Origin: JAJFKB01 sp965230515
GTDB lineage: Bacteria > Pseudomonadota > Gammaproteobacteria > Pseudomonadales > IMCC2047
NCBI GenBank assembly: GCA_965230515.1
Contig: OZ246007.1
Span: 1,550,001 to 1,614,000 of the forward strand
Direction of reading: 5' to 3'
Length of the DNA: 64,000 nucleotides
Shown piece after piece: positions 49,639-59,050 of the stretch; positions within the stretch are counted from its first letter, which is position 1; each line of letters starts with the position of its first letter. The notes below the pieces were generated by a model. The model saw nothing but the letters and a program-made list of their open reading frames with translations, ran no database searches and was not told the origin of the DNA. The position numbers and the translations under genes were made by a program.

Positions 49639-50382
49639 TTATTGCGGTTCCAACCATATCAGGCTGGCCATACGCCCGGTCAAACCATCCCGGCGATACG
49701 AAAAAAAGCGCTTCGGCTCGCCATAGGTTGAGAGCCCGCCACCGGTAACTCTGGTGACGCCGCATGCGGCCAGCCGAAACCGCGCAAGCTGATAGATATC
49801 CGCCATCCAGTGACCCGCTTTATTTGACGGAATAAATGCCTGCTCAGCGAGGGCATGTTGAGCAACAAAACACGTCCTGACCTCCTCTCCCACCTCAAAG
49901 TGAGCAGGTCCGATGGCCGGACCCAACCAAACAGACACCTCTTCAGGCGGCTCGCAAAATACGTCAAGCGTTGCCTCAAGTACGCCATTGGCCAGTCCTC
50001 GCCATCCCGCATGCGCTGCGGCAACTTGCGTACCACTTAGGTTGCAGAAAAAAACCGGCAAGCAATCTGCGGTCATTATTGCGCAGGGCAATCCAGGCTT
50101 GTCGGTAAAAACTGCATCTGCACACAAAACCGGCCCGCCTGCCACCGCCCTCACCACTGCTGTGCCATGCTCCTGCTTCAGCCATTGCGGTTCAAACAGG
50201 AGTCCCAGCTCGCTCTTCAGCCGCTCCCGGTTTTGCAATACGCTATCGCTATTGTCCCCAACATGATATGCCAAATTGAAGCTGTCAAAGGGTGCCGCAC
50301 TGACGCCCCCATTTCGGGTTGTTATCAGCGCATTAACAGAATCAGGAACCTGCCAGTCTGCCCGAATATAGTGATTTCTCAT
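49639..50382 (-). CDS. pgeF: Peptidoglycan editing factor / laccase-domain protein
   Basis: This 247-residue protein (YfiH family) carries the zinc-binding laccase-like fold: TTRNGGVSAAPFDSFNLAYH at the start, KQEHGTAVV, TADCLPVFF and VAAAHAGWRGLANGVLEATLD with the conserved His and Cys ligands. PgeF removes mis-built muropeptides; older notes call it a polyphenol oxidase. Its start overlaps the rluD stop by 4 bp, so the two are translationally coupled. Confidence 0.92.
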   Translation of the reverse strand: MRNHYIRADWQVPDSVNALITTRNGGVSAAPFDSFNLAYHVGDNSDSVLQNRERLKSELGLLFEPQWLKQEHGTAVVRAVAGGPVLCADAVFTDKPGLPCAIMTADCLPVFFCNLSGTQVAAAHAGWRGLANGVLEATLDVFCEPPEEVSVWLGPAIGPAHFEVGEEVRTCFVAQHALAEQAFIPSNKAGHWMADIYQLARFRLAACGVTRVTGGGLSTYGEPKRFFSYRRDGLTGRMASLIWLEPQ

Positions 50383-51350
50383 AGCGCACGGTGTTGATGA
50401 AACTGCTCATCATCTTGCCGCAAGAGCTCTAGCAGTTGCTGCATATCATCGGGTAAAACCTTCTCCCAAGCCATCAACTCCCCAGATTCCGGATGAACCA
50501 GTTCCAGTCTTCTGGCATGCAGCGCCTGACGCTTAAATCCACGCAGAAACTCGATAAAATCCTTACTGGCCGCCTTGGGGATCCTTAATCGTCCCGCATA
50601 AGACGGATCACCAACTATGGGGTAACGCAAATGAGCCATATGCACTCTAATCTGATGGGTTCGCCCGGTTTCAAGTTTTAATCTTAGGTGGGTGTGATCC
50701 CGAAAACGTTTAATCACCTGGTAATGGGTAACCGCCGGCTTACCTGTCCGGGTGACCGCCATCTTCTTACGCTGAACCGGGTGCCTGCCAATGGGTTCCT
50801 TAACGCACCCGCCACCGGTCAGCACACCAGTCACCACAGCTTCATATTCACGCCCCATTTGTCGGCTTTGTAATTGCTCCACCAAATGTGAATGGGCTTT
50901 GAGTGTTTTGGCCACGACCATCAATCCGGTAGTATCCTTGTCCAGCCGATGCACAATACCCGCCCTGGGTAACATCGAAGCGTTCGGGCAGTGATGCAAC
51001 AGCGCGTTGAGCAAGGTGCCCTGTGAATGACCCGCAGCGGGATGAACAACCAGACCACTCGGTTTATTGACAACCAGAATATGCTCGTCCTCAAAACATA
51101 TATCCAGAGCAATCGCCTGAGCTTCCCAGCGCTCACTTTCCTCCAGCACGGCGGCTACCTCAAGCACTTCACCACCCAGGAGCTTGGCTTTAGATACACT
51201 TTTTTGCCCATTGACGGTCAATTCCCCTGACTTAATCCAGCTCTGCAAACGGGAACGCGAAAAGTCGGGAAACAACTGTGCCGCAGCCTGATCCAGCCTT
51301 GCGCCCGCCATGTTGGCAGGTACATCTGATTTTAGAGATATATTTTCCAT
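50379..51350 (-). CDS. rluD: 23S rRNA pseudouridine synthase D
   Basis: This 323-residue protein has an N-terminal S4 RNA-binding domain (about 15-65: RLDQAAAQLFPDFSRSRLQS) and a catalytic domain with the Asp motif RAGIVHRLDKDTTGLMVVAK. It modifies uridines in helix 69 of 23S rRNA, including 1911, 1915 and 1917, and is needed for good ribosome assembly. The length and the position beside bamD and pgeF match gammaproteobacterial order. Confidence 0.94.
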   Translation of the reverse strand: MENISLKSDVPANMAGARLDQAAAQLFPDFSRSRLQSWIKSGELTVNGQKSVSKAKLLGGEVLEVAAVLEESERWEAQAIALDICFEDEHILVVNKPSGLVVHPAAGHSQGTLLNALLHHCPNASMLPRAGIVHRLDKDTTGLMVVAKTLKAHSHLVEQLQSRQMGREYEAVVTGVLTGGGCVKEPIGRHPVQRKKMAVTRTGKPAVTHYQVIKRFRDHTHLRLKLETGRTHQIRVHMAHLRYPIVGDPSYAGRLRIPKAASKDFIEFLRGFKRQALHARRLELVHPESGELMAWEKVLPDDMQQLLELLRQDDEQFHQHRAL

Positions 51351-51512
51351 TACTTTACTATCGCGTGATTATTCGGGTAGGGTCGTCACAGCACTTTGTT
51401 TAGCAGGCAACCTATGCTTTAATAGTCACCCAAATTATGAGGTACAGCGAAGCTTATCTCAAGGTGACTTCCGTCATATTAAATCTAATAAACTCTGGGC
51501 GCATCCTGATCA

Positions 51513-52370
51513 ATGATTGCCAACACCATAAAATCAATATTTACCATAATTCTGGCGGCCTTTATTCTGGCTTCATGCGCATCAAAAGATGCACAGGAAC
51601 CTGTTGAGTCAACAGAGCAGGCCTATTACACAGGCGCTAAAAAGGCGCTAAAAGGGCATAACTATACAGAGGCTGTTGAACTGCTGGAAGAGTTGGAATC
51701 CCGCTATCCTTTTGGGCGCTTTGCTGAACAGGCCCAACTGGATTTGATTTACGCCCACTACAAATCCTTTGATTACGAAGCAGCTCGAGCCGCCGCCGAC
51801 CGTTTTATTCGGCTGCACCCCCAGCACAATCAACTTGACTACGCCTACTATCTGCGTGGCCTGGCTTCCTTTTCACAGGATCAGAGTTTTATTGACCGGT
51901 TTTTACCCACAGATCGCACCAAGAGAGATCCGGGCTCGGCACGAGAATCCCTCGCTGATTTTGGCACACTGGTTGCCCGTTTTCCTGACAGCCAATATGC
52001 AGACGACGCCCGCGTTCGCATGATCTATTTACGCAATCTACTGGCAGCATACGAAGTGCATGTCGCGCGCTACTATTTAAAAAGACAGGCCTATGTAGCC
52101 GCTGCCAACCGTGGCCGCTATGTGGTAGAGAACTTCCCACAAACCCCTTCCACTTCAGACGGGCTGGCAGTCATGGTTGAAGCATATCAGCAGCTGGGAA
52201 TGAACGACCTGGCCGAGCAGTCTTTAAACGTACTAACCAATAACTACCCCGAATACCCTGCAATCAGTCAAGCAGGCGAGTTCAATATCAAGCGCTCTAA
52301 AGTCGGAGCCAAACGTTCGCTATTAAATCGTGCAACCTTTGGGCTGCTTGGTAAATCAGAAGGCAAATAG
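51513..52370 (+). CDS. bamD: Outer-membrane assembly lipoprotein BamD
   Basis: This 285-residue protein has a lipoprotein signal with lipobox LASC, followed by TPR repeats (about 30-250: EQAYYTGAKKALKGHNYTEA and so on). BamD binds BamA and helps insert outer-membrane barrels. It is divergent from rluD across a 162-bp control region. The tail (SKVGAKRSLLNRATFGLLG) is basic. It is followed by nadE after 37 bp. Confidence 0.94.
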   Translation: MIANTIKSIFTIILAAFILASCASKDAQEPVESTEQAYYTGAKKALKGHNYTEAVELLEELESRYPFGRFAEQAQLDLIYAHYKSFDYEAARAAADRFIRLHPQHNQLDYAYYLRGLASFSQDQSFIDRFLPTDRTKRDPGSARESLADFGTLVARFPDSQYADDARVRMIYLRNLLAAYEVHVARYYLKRQAYVAAANRGRYVVENFPQTPSTSDGLAVMVEAYQQLGMNDLAEQSLNVLTNNYPEYPAISQAGEFNIKRSKVGAKRSLLNRATFGLLGKSEGK

Positions 52371-52407
52371 CGATTAATGTATTCGGAAAGCGGGTGCACA
52401 TCAGCCC

Positions 52408-53241
52408 ATGAATAGCGAAGCAATTATTAAAGAGATGCGCGTTTTGCCGGAGATAGATCCGGAGTTTGAGATAAAACGACGCATTGCGTTTATTCAGAAG
52501 ACACTGAAGCAATCAGGCGCCAAACATCTGGTTCTCGGCATAAGCGGGGGCATCGACTCAGCGACCTGTGGACGCCTGGCCCAACTAGCCGTAGACGACC
52601 TTAATCAGCAGCAAAAAACTGACGAATACCGGTTTGTAGCGGTCCGATTACCCTACGATGTGCAGCACGATGAGGAAGATGCGCAGACTTCAATCCGCTT
52701 TATCAATCCCAGCGAATCCCTCTCGGTCAATGTCAAACCCGGCGCAGATGCGATCCACGAACAAACCATCCAAGCACTCGACCAGGCATCTTTGGCAAAG
52801 AATATTACCGGCCAGATCGACTTCGTAAAAGGAAACGTCAAAGCAAGAACGCGGATGGTCATTCAGTATGAAATTGCCGGCTTACTGGGCGGACTGGTGC
52901 TGGGCACCGATCATTCGGCGGAGAATATTACCGGCTTTTACACCAAGTGGGGTGACGGCGCCTGCGATCTGGCACCGCTATTCGGACTGAGCAAAAGACA
53001 GGTACGAGAGGTCGCCAGAACCCTTGGGGCACCTGATCACCTGATCAGCAAGACACCAACAGCAGACCTGGAATGCCAAAGCCCTCAAAAAGCGGATGAG
53101 ATTGCCTTGGGGCTAAGCTATGATAATATTGATGATTTTCTGGAAAACAAACCAGTAAGCCCGGAAGTTACAGAGAGAATAATTAAAATCTACCGGCAAA
53201 CACAACACAAAAGAGAGCCTATACCGACGCTCTACGACTAA
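52408..53241 (+). CDS. nadE: NH3-dependent NAD+ synthetase
   Basis: This 277-residue protein is the ammonia-dependent form with no glutaminase domain. The ATP pyrophosphatase P-loop is GISGGIDSATC (about 46-56), and KARTRMVIQYEIAG, LVLGTDHSAENITGFYTKWG and KTPTADLECQSPQKADE carry the substrate contacts. It makes NAD from NaAD. In PAO1, as I recall it, nadE is elsewhere, so its place between bamD and pilS is a local difference. Confidence 0.94.
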   Translation: MNSEAIIKEMRVLPEIDPEFEIKRRIAFIQKTLKQSGAKHLVLGISGGIDSATCGRLAQLAVDDLNQQQKTDEYRFVAVRLPYDVQHDEEDAQTSIRFINPSESLSVNVKPGADAIHEQTIQALDQASLAKNITGQIDFVKGNVKARTRMVIQYEIAGLLGGLVLGTDHSAENITGFYTKWGDGACDLAPLFGLSKRQVREVARTLGAPDHLISKTPTADLECQSPQKADEIALGLSYDNIDDFLENKPVSPEVTERIIKIYRQTQHKREPIPTLYD

Positions 53242-53357
53242 CCCCGCTCATTTTATTTAAGACGGTCAGCTGTGATGCTGGCATTCCCCGATAAAGCACT
53301 GAGGATAACCCGGAACTTATCGGCTATACTTGTTCAGACACCCTTGAATGAGCTGCC

Positions 53358-54992
53358 ATGACAGAGACCGCAAGCAATCCATTGTTTACAGAGGACCCTA
53401 GCAACGGGCAACAACCTCAAGACCTTCGGCTTCTGCAAATTTTTAATTACTACCGGGTCATACTTTCCTTTGTATTACTTTTCATCTACTTCAATGAAGT
53501 GAGTAAAGTTTTTATAGGTCTGGAACACCCTTCACTCTTTATTTTCACCGCCGCCTCCTACAGTGCAATCAACATTGGTCTGATTTTTTTACTCAGAGCG
53601 CAACTCACACTGAAGGCTCAACAACTTGTAATCAGCATCCTGATTGATATCTTTGCTTTGTCATTGCTGACCTACGCAAACGGAGGGGTTGGCAGCGGGT
53701 TTGGTAATCTGATTGTTATTGCTATTGCCGCCGGCAGTATTTTGGCAACCGGTCGTTTTGCCTCAATACTGGCCGCCATCGCAAGCATTTCGGTGATCCT
53801 GATAGAGCTTTATCGCTCATTTTTCGATGGCGCGAGCCCACACTATTTTCAGGCAGGCATTCTTGGCATTGTATTCTTCGCCACAGCGCTCTTTATCAGA
53901 AAAATATCCCGGCGCATCTATGCAAGCGAAGCGTTGGCCGTTCAAAGAGCGAGTGAAGTCGCATCTCTGGAAAAGCTTAATCGACTCATTATTCAGCGCA
54001 TGCGAACAGGTATTGTTGTCTGTGGCGATCATGGCCAACTGCATATGATGAACAGGGCTGCAGAACAACTACTCGGACAAACAGGGCTTAATGACAGGAC
54101 ACCCTCTATAGAAAAACAGATCCCTGATGCACTCAAATCCCGCTTGCTGCAATGGCAGTCAAATCCACTTCGCAGAACCCAACCATTCCGAAGCGGCGAA
54201 GACTATCCTGAGGTTCAGGCAAATTTTACTGCTTTTCAGCGCGACGAAAACTCTGATGTATTGATTTTTCTGGACGACAACACGAAAACCGCACAACAGG
54301 CGCAACAGCTAAAACTTGCCTCATTGGGACAATTAACAGCCAGCATCGCCCACGAGATCAGGAACCCGCTCGGCGCCATCAGTCACGCAGCGCAGCTGCT
54401 GCAGGAATCGCCAAACCTGGACAAAAATGACCAGAAACTGACCCACATTGTGCATGAACACTCCAAGCGAATGAACAGCACTATAGAAAATATACTGGAG
54501 CTTTCGCGTCGCAGACCGTCCTCTGCAGAACCTATTTCTGTGAAATCCTGGCTTGAGGAATTTGTCACCTCTTTTGCTGAATCGGAGCAACAGAGCGGGG
54601 AGTTTTCAGTCGAAGTAGCTCCCGACAATCTGCAGGTTCGATTTGACCCCTCCCAGCTGCAACAGGTCATAACCAATCTTGTGAAAAACGCCCTACGATA
54701 TAGCGAACTCGCCACCGGCAACGCTGCAGTAACATTTATCGCGGGTGTCCGGCAAAGCGATGAACTGCCCTACCTGGATATTATCAATGCCGGAATCGGC
54801 ATCGCCGAAGAACATCGGGCCCGCCTCTTTGAACCCTTCTACACCACCGAGCGCACAGGGACTGGACTGGGTTTATACATTTCAAGAGAATTATGTGAAG
54901 CAAATAATGCCCGGTTAGACTACATTCCCTCCTACACTGAAGGTTGTTGTTTTCGTATAATATTTCCTCACCCAAAACAGATTCTGGCTTAA
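53358..54992 (+). CDS. pilS: Two-component sensor histidine kinase PilS
   Basis: This 544-residue protein has six membrane helices in the first 190 residues, a PAS-like linker, and a kinase core: H-box SIAHEIRNPLGAISHAAQLL, N-box QVITNLVKNALRY and G-boxes with GTGLGLYIS. PilS senses pilin in the inner membrane and controls phosphorylation of PilR. Gene order (bamD, nadE, pilS, pilR) supports the name. pilR starts 3 bp after its stop. Confidence 0.92.
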   Translation: MTETASNPLFTEDPSNGQQPQDLRLLQIFNYYRVILSFVLLFIYFNEVSKVFIGLEHPSLFIFTAASYSAINIGLIFLLRAQLTLKAQQLVISILIDIFALSLLTYANGGVGSGFGNLIVIAIAAGSILATGRFASILAAIASISVILIELYRSFFDGASPHYFQAGILGIVFFATALFIRKISRRIYASEALAVQRASEVASLEKLNRLIIQRMRTGIVVCGDHGQLHMMNRAAEQLLGQTGLNDRTPSIEKQIPDALKSRLLQWQSNPLRRTQPFRSGEDYPEVQANFTAFQRDENSDVLIFLDDNTKTAQQAQQLKLASLGQLTASIAHEIRNPLGAISHAAQLLQESPNLDKNDQKLTHIVHEHSKRMNSTIENILELSRRRPSSAEPISVKSWLEEFVTSFAESEQQSGEFSVEVAPDNLQVRFDPSQLQQVITNLVKNALRYSELATGNAAVTFIAGVRQSDELPYLDIINAGIGIAEEHRARLFEPFYTTERTGTGLGLYISRELCEANNARLDYIPSYTEGCCFRIIFPHPKQILA

Positions 54993-54995
54993 TCT

Positions 54996-56357
54996 ATGAG
55001 CGAACCAATTGCCCTGATCGTCGATGATGAACCAGATATTCTGGAACTCCTGGATATCACCCTATCGCGCATGGGACTCAATGTGCACAAAGCACTTGAT
55101 CTTGGAACTGCTCAGCAGATGCTTTCAGAGCACACATTTGATCTTTGCCTGACGGACATGCATTTGCCGGATGGTAATGGTATCGACCTGGTTTCGCACA
55201 TCCAGAAAAACCACCCAAAAACGCCAGTAGCTGTGATCACGGCATTTGGCAGTATGGAAATCGCTATTAGCGCACTGAAAGCAGGCGCTTTCGATTTCGT
55301 ATCCAAACCGGTGGATTTGCCTCGATTACGCGACATGGTTCAGCAGGCCTTAAAAATAAACGATCAAAAGGAAGATCGTGCTACCGAAAACGATACGACC
55401 GGCAATTTGCTGGGAAAATCGGAATCTATAGCCAGACTTCGAACGCAGATCCAAAAAGTTGCCCGCAGCCAGGCGCCTATCTATATCAGTGGCGAGTCCG
55501 GCAGCGGCAAAGAACTGGTCGCACGCCTGATTCATGAGTTGGGCCCACGCTGTGACCAACCCTTTATTCCCGTTAACTGTGGCGCTATCCCAGGCGAGCT
55601 AATGGAGAGTGAGTTTTTTGGCCACAAGAAAGGCAGCTTTACCGGCGCGGTCAGCGATAAGAAGGGGCTATTCCAGTGTGCCAATGGAGGCACCCTGTTT
55701 CTCGATGAAGTAGCTGATCTGCCTCTGCATATGCAAGTCAAACTGCTACGTGTCATTCAGGAAAAAACCGTCAGACCAGTAGGTGCCGAGCAAGAGCTCC
55801 CGATTGATATTAGAGTTTTGAGTGCCACTCATAAAGATCTGGCCCGCGAAGTAGAACTCGGAAACTTCCGGCAGGATCTGTTTTATCGCATTAATGTCAT
55901 TGAAATACGCGTCCCCAGTTTGCGGGAACGTCTATCAGATGTACCTCTGCTACTGGATAATTGTCTGGAAAAACTCGCCCAGCAAACAGGAAATCAGAAA
56001 GCTATCATCAGTGAGCAAGCCCTGCAACGCCTGTGCAATTACCATTTCCCCGGTAACGTCCGTGAACTGGAAAATACACTGGAGCGCGCCTATACGCTTT
56101 GTGAGAACAATCTAATTGATGTGCAGGATTTGCAACTCGAGAGCACCATTAATGAGCCAGCTCTGCACACTCAACCAGATGCCGAAAGACAATTGGTGGA
56201 GGGCGACTCCCTCGATGACTACCTCGAATCGATTGAGAAGCAGGCGATATTGAAAGCGCTGGAAGATACGCGCTGGAACCGCACCGCCGCGGCGGAAAAA
56301 CTGGGCATTTCTTTTCGGCAAATGCGTCATCGATTAAAAAAGTTTGGTATCGAATAG
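54996..56357 (+). CDS. pilR: Sigma-54-dependent response regulator PilR
   Basis: This 453-residue protein has a receiver domain (Asp in CLTDMHLPDGNG), an AAA+ domain with GESGSGKELVARLIHELG and GSFTGAVSDKKG (the sigma-54 contact loop), and a Fis-like helix-turn-helix (NRTAAAEKLGISFRQMRHRL). With PilS it activates pilA and related genes from sigma-54 promoters. No pilA or minor pilin gene is in the window, so its targets lie elsewhere. Confidence 0.93.
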   Translation: MSEPIALIVDDEPDILELLDITLSRMGLNVHKALDLGTAQQMLSEHTFDLCLTDMHLPDGNGIDLVSHIQKNHPKTPVAVITAFGSMEIAISALKAGAFDFVSKPVDLPRLRDMVQQALKINDQKEDRATENDTTGNLLGKSESIARLRTQIQKVARSQAPIYISGESGSGKELVARLIHELGPRCDQPFIPVNCGAIPGELMESEFFGHKKGSFTGAVSDKKGLFQCANGGTLFLDEVADLPLHMQVKLLRVIQEKTVRPVGAEQELPIDIRVLSATHKDLAREVELGNFRQDLFYRINVIEIRVPSLRERLSDVPLLLDNCLEKLAQQTGNQKAIISEQALQRLCNYHFPGNVRELENTLERAYTLCENNLIDVQDLQLESTINEPALHTQPDAERQLVEGDSLDDYLESIEKQAILKALEDTRWNRTAAAEKLGISFRQMRHRLKKFGIE

Positions 56358-56397
56358 CTGCGAATAACGCACCCTCTGACTGCGCATGGCACACTGG

Positions 56398-56425
56398 CAT
56401 CATTAGCGCTTAAAGCGCTATGATG
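56398..56425. terminator. Stem-loop after pilR
   Basis: A hairpin with stem TAGCGCT-TAA-AGCGCTA, extended by CATCA and TGATG with one bulged T, lies 40 bases after the pilR stop and may end the pilSR transcript. The downstream T run is weak. Confidence 0.55.
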
Positions 56426-56470
56426 GCACCTTTCTTAACCGTCAACTTAACAATTATCAGGATATAGATC

Positions 56471-57064
56471 ATGGCACATATGAAACCTTTGGATCTGGAA
56501 CAGATCCAGGACGAAGAGTTACTTGGCATGCTCAAGCACTATGAAAAAACTCGCGGGTTTATACCAAATAGCGTAAAGACAATGTCCCGAAGACCCAACA
56601 TCGCGAAGCGTTTCGCCGCTTTGAATCAGGCGATTCTCTATGAGGGAACCGTATCTGAAGAGCTTAAAATGCTGATCAGCCTGGTATCCAGTGTCGCCGC
56701 TGGCTGCCGATACTGTCAATCACACATGGCCAATCTGGCCAGTATTTATAAGGCATCCGACGCCAAAATAGCTGCCGTGTGGGAATTTGAAACCAGTGAA
56801 CTGTTTTCAGACGCAGAAAGAGCGGCGCTCCGTCTTGCCCTCCATGCCGGTTATCTCCCTAATGAGGCCGACCAACAGGACTTTGAGGAACTTGGCAAAC
56901 ATTTTGACGAAGGGCAAGTTGTCGAAATCGTCGCCTCCATCGCATTGTTCGGTTATCTGAATCGCTGGAATGATACCATGGCAACTCAGCTAGAAGAGTA
57001 TCCTGCTTCCGTTGCCGAACGAGCCATAGGCTCTCAGGGATGGGAAGCAGGCAAACATCAATAA
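56471..57064 (+). CDS. AhpD-like / carboxymuconolactone decarboxylase family protein
   Basis: This 197-residue helical protein has the AhpD motif CRYCQSHM (about residues 78-85), with the CxxC pair and His. The start MKPLDLEQIQDEELLGMLKHYEKTRGFIPN is typical of the subgroup that lacks a known peroxide partner. Ribosome site AGGA lies upstream of the ATG at 56471; an ATG at 56480 is also possible. It lies where PAO1 has its minor pilin operon, next to a converging monooxygenase operon. Function unknown. Confidence 0.85.
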   Translation: MAHMKPLDLEQIQDEELLGMLKHYEKTRGFIPNSVKTMSRRPNIAKRFAALNQAILYEGTVSEELKMLISLVSSVAAGCRYCQSHMANLASIYKASDAKIAAVWEFETSELFSDAERAALRLALHAGYLPNEADQQDFEELGKHFDEGQVVEIVASIALFGYLNRWNDTMATQLEEYPASVAERAIGSQGWEAGKHQ

Positions 57065-57123
57065 TAGCGGTCTTTTCCGAACATCTATCCGGCTTCGCAT
57101 ATTTCATATGCGAAGCCAACCAC

Positions 57124-57321
57124 TTACTGATCTTGCGTGGCAATACGCATCGCTTCCAGAAGAACCTCCTGATCACCAATATGATTGGCCAGCAACAAGA
57201 TAATTCGCGCATTAATCCGCTCACTTGTTTCAGCATCCCGATCCCGGTGCAGATCCGTCAGTGCGGCATAAAATGAATCCGGATCTGAAAAGTTCGCTTC
57301 TAAATTCAACGTACCCATCAT
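57124..57321 (-). CDS. DUF2783 domain protein
   Basis: This 65-residue protein has the DUF2783 pattern: LEANFSDPDSFYAALTDLHR, then RINARIILLLANHIGD. DUF2783 genes are often found beside FAD monooxygenases of aromatic degradation; the domain's role is unknown. Its ATG overlaps the monooxygenase stop by 4 bp (ATGA), so the two are translated together. It ends the three-gene operon. Confidence 0.85.
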   Translation of the reverse strand: MMGTLNLEANFSDPDSFYAALTDLHRDRDAETSERINARIILLLANHIGDQEVLLEAMRIATQDQ

Positions 57322-59024
57322 AGACTCTCCAACTCAAACCCTAAAGCCCGGCGCATAGCGGCTTCCAAATTGCCCACATCCAGGTTTCTCCAGCGAGCGC
57401 ACACGTGCTGATCCGGTCTGAACAAATACACATTACCGGATTGAAGATCATAACGCTGCTCTATGAGCCGTCTTTCATCAGAAATTAACCGGCATCGCTC
57501 ATCAACCATATCCTCCAGAGCTTTTGGCGCATCGACCAGCAGCAGGTCAATCTCAACCGCCTCCCGTCTGAGTGTCCGAAGCTGATCGCGCAAAATATCC
57601 AAAGCTGCGCCGTTACAATCTTTTGCACAGACCATTGCCACAAAGTGTCCACCCAGGTACTCCAGCAGCCATGTTTTCCCGTCAGCGCCCCTAATGGCGG
57701 CATCGGTAGCGGGTGATCCCGGCCGCATTTTTACCGGAAAATCACTTGAGTCCGGGGTATTTAATGGAGAATCCTCATACACACAGGGAATTGACAACCG
57801 TCCACTATTAACAAGGCTTCGAGCAAAGGGATATTTCGCTGCAAGATTCAGCACCTCGTTGCGAAAAACCTTACTGGTCTGGTTCTTGGGCGTCATAAAG
57901 TCAGTAGCCCGACTGGAATTGAGGACATTCTCTTTTGCTCCGTGTTGCCGCTCAATATCGTAGGTTTTCAATAACTCCTTTGGTGCTTCCTTTTTTAATA
58001 CGCGGGACAATTTCCAGGCGAGATTTTCCACACCCTGAATACCACCGTTTGCCCCTCGCGCACCAAACGGAGATACCTGATGAGCAGCATCACCAATAAA
58101 ATAAACCCGATGATGAATAAATGAATCCATTTTTCGGCAACGGAAAGTATAAACACTGCTCCACTCAAGCTCGAACTTTACATCAGCGCCCAGCATCGCC
58201 TGAATACGTGGCAAAATTTTCTCCGGCTTGTTTTCCGCTTCTGGATCAGCATCCCAACCTAATTGAAAATCAATTCGCCAAACATTGTCAGCCTGACGGT
58301 GCAGCAGCGTTGACTGCCCGGAATGAAATGTCGGATTGAACCAGAAGCGTCTTTCAGTGGGCAACTCCGCCTGCATCACCACATCAGCAATAAGAAAGCG
58401 GTCCTCAAATATCTGCCCGGTGCTCTCTAACCCCAATTGCGAGCGAATAGGGCTATTCGCCCCATCCGCCACCAACAGGTAATCGCAGGTCATGCTGTAC
58501 TTACCTTCCTGGGTTTCAACCTCAATTCGGTTAGATTGATCATCTGTGTGTACTGCAGTGACTTTATGCAACCAACGCAGATCGATCTCAGGAAACTGCT
58601 TGGCCCGTTTTACCATATACTCTTCAAAGTAATACTGCTGAAGATTGATAAAAGCCGGCATCTTATGATGCTGCTCGGGTAACAGATTAAATTCATAGAT
58701 CAACCGGTCTCCGTTGTATACCTTACCCAGATTCCAGGTAATGCCCTTTTCCACCATAGGTTTGGCGCAGCCAAAACGATCGCAGATCTCCAACGTACGC
58801 TTGGAAAAACAGATTGCTCGAGAACCAATACTCACGGTGTTATTGTCGTCCAGAACCACACTCGGCAAGCCCTGCAGCGCAAGATCCAGCGCCGCAGACA
58901 GCCCGGCGGGACCTGCGCCAACAATAATTACCGGATGATGAACCGCATCCACTGAATCCTGATCAGAGCTGTGACGGTAGGGGTACACCGGATTGGTATA
59001 GGTTTTTGGTGATGCAAAGCTCAT
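57318..59024 (-). CDS. FAD-dependent aromatic monooxygenase (PheA/MhpA-like)
   Basis: This 568-residue protein is a class A flavoprotein hydroxylase. It has the dinucleotide fold IVGAGPAGLSAALDLALQG, the DG motif DYLLVADGANSPIR and the GD motif VYFIGDAAHQVSPFGARGANG. The C-terminal thioredoxin-like domain (about 440-568) is typical of the 3-(3-hydroxyphenyl)propionate hydroxylase branch. It likely hydroxylates an aromatic or quinone-like ring using NAD(P)H. It is cotranscribed with the upstream MBL gene and DUF2783. The substrate is unknown. Confidence 0.88.
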   Translation of the reverse strand: MSFASPKTYTNPVYPYRHSSDQDSVDAVHHPVIIVGAGPAGLSAALDLALQGLPSVVLDDNNTVSIGSRAICFSKRTLEICDRFGCAKPMVEKGITWNLGKVYNGDRLIYEFNLLPEQHHKMPAFINLQQYYFEEYMVKRAKQFPEIDLRWLHKVTAVHTDDQSNRIEVETQEGKYSMTCDYLLVADGANSPIRSQLGLESTGQIFEDRFLIADVVMQAELPTERRFWFNPTFHSGQSTLLHRQADNVWRIDFQLGWDADPEAENKPEKILPRIQAMLGADVKFELEWSSVYTFRCRKMDSFIHHRVYFIGDAAHQVSPFGARGANGGIQGVENLAWKLSRVLKKEAPKELLKTYDIERQHGAKENVLNSSRATDFMTPKNQTSKVFRNEVLNLAAKYPFARSLVNSGRLSIPCVYEDSPLNTPDSSDFPVKMRPGSPATDAAIRGADGKTWLLEYLGGHFVAMVCAKDCNGAALDILRDQLRTLRREAVEIDLLLVDAPKALEDMVDERCRLISDERRLIEQRYDLQSGNVYLFRPDQHVCARWRNLDVGNLEAAMRRALGFELESL

Positions 59025-59050
59025 GCAATAACCCTCTTCCAGATCATCGC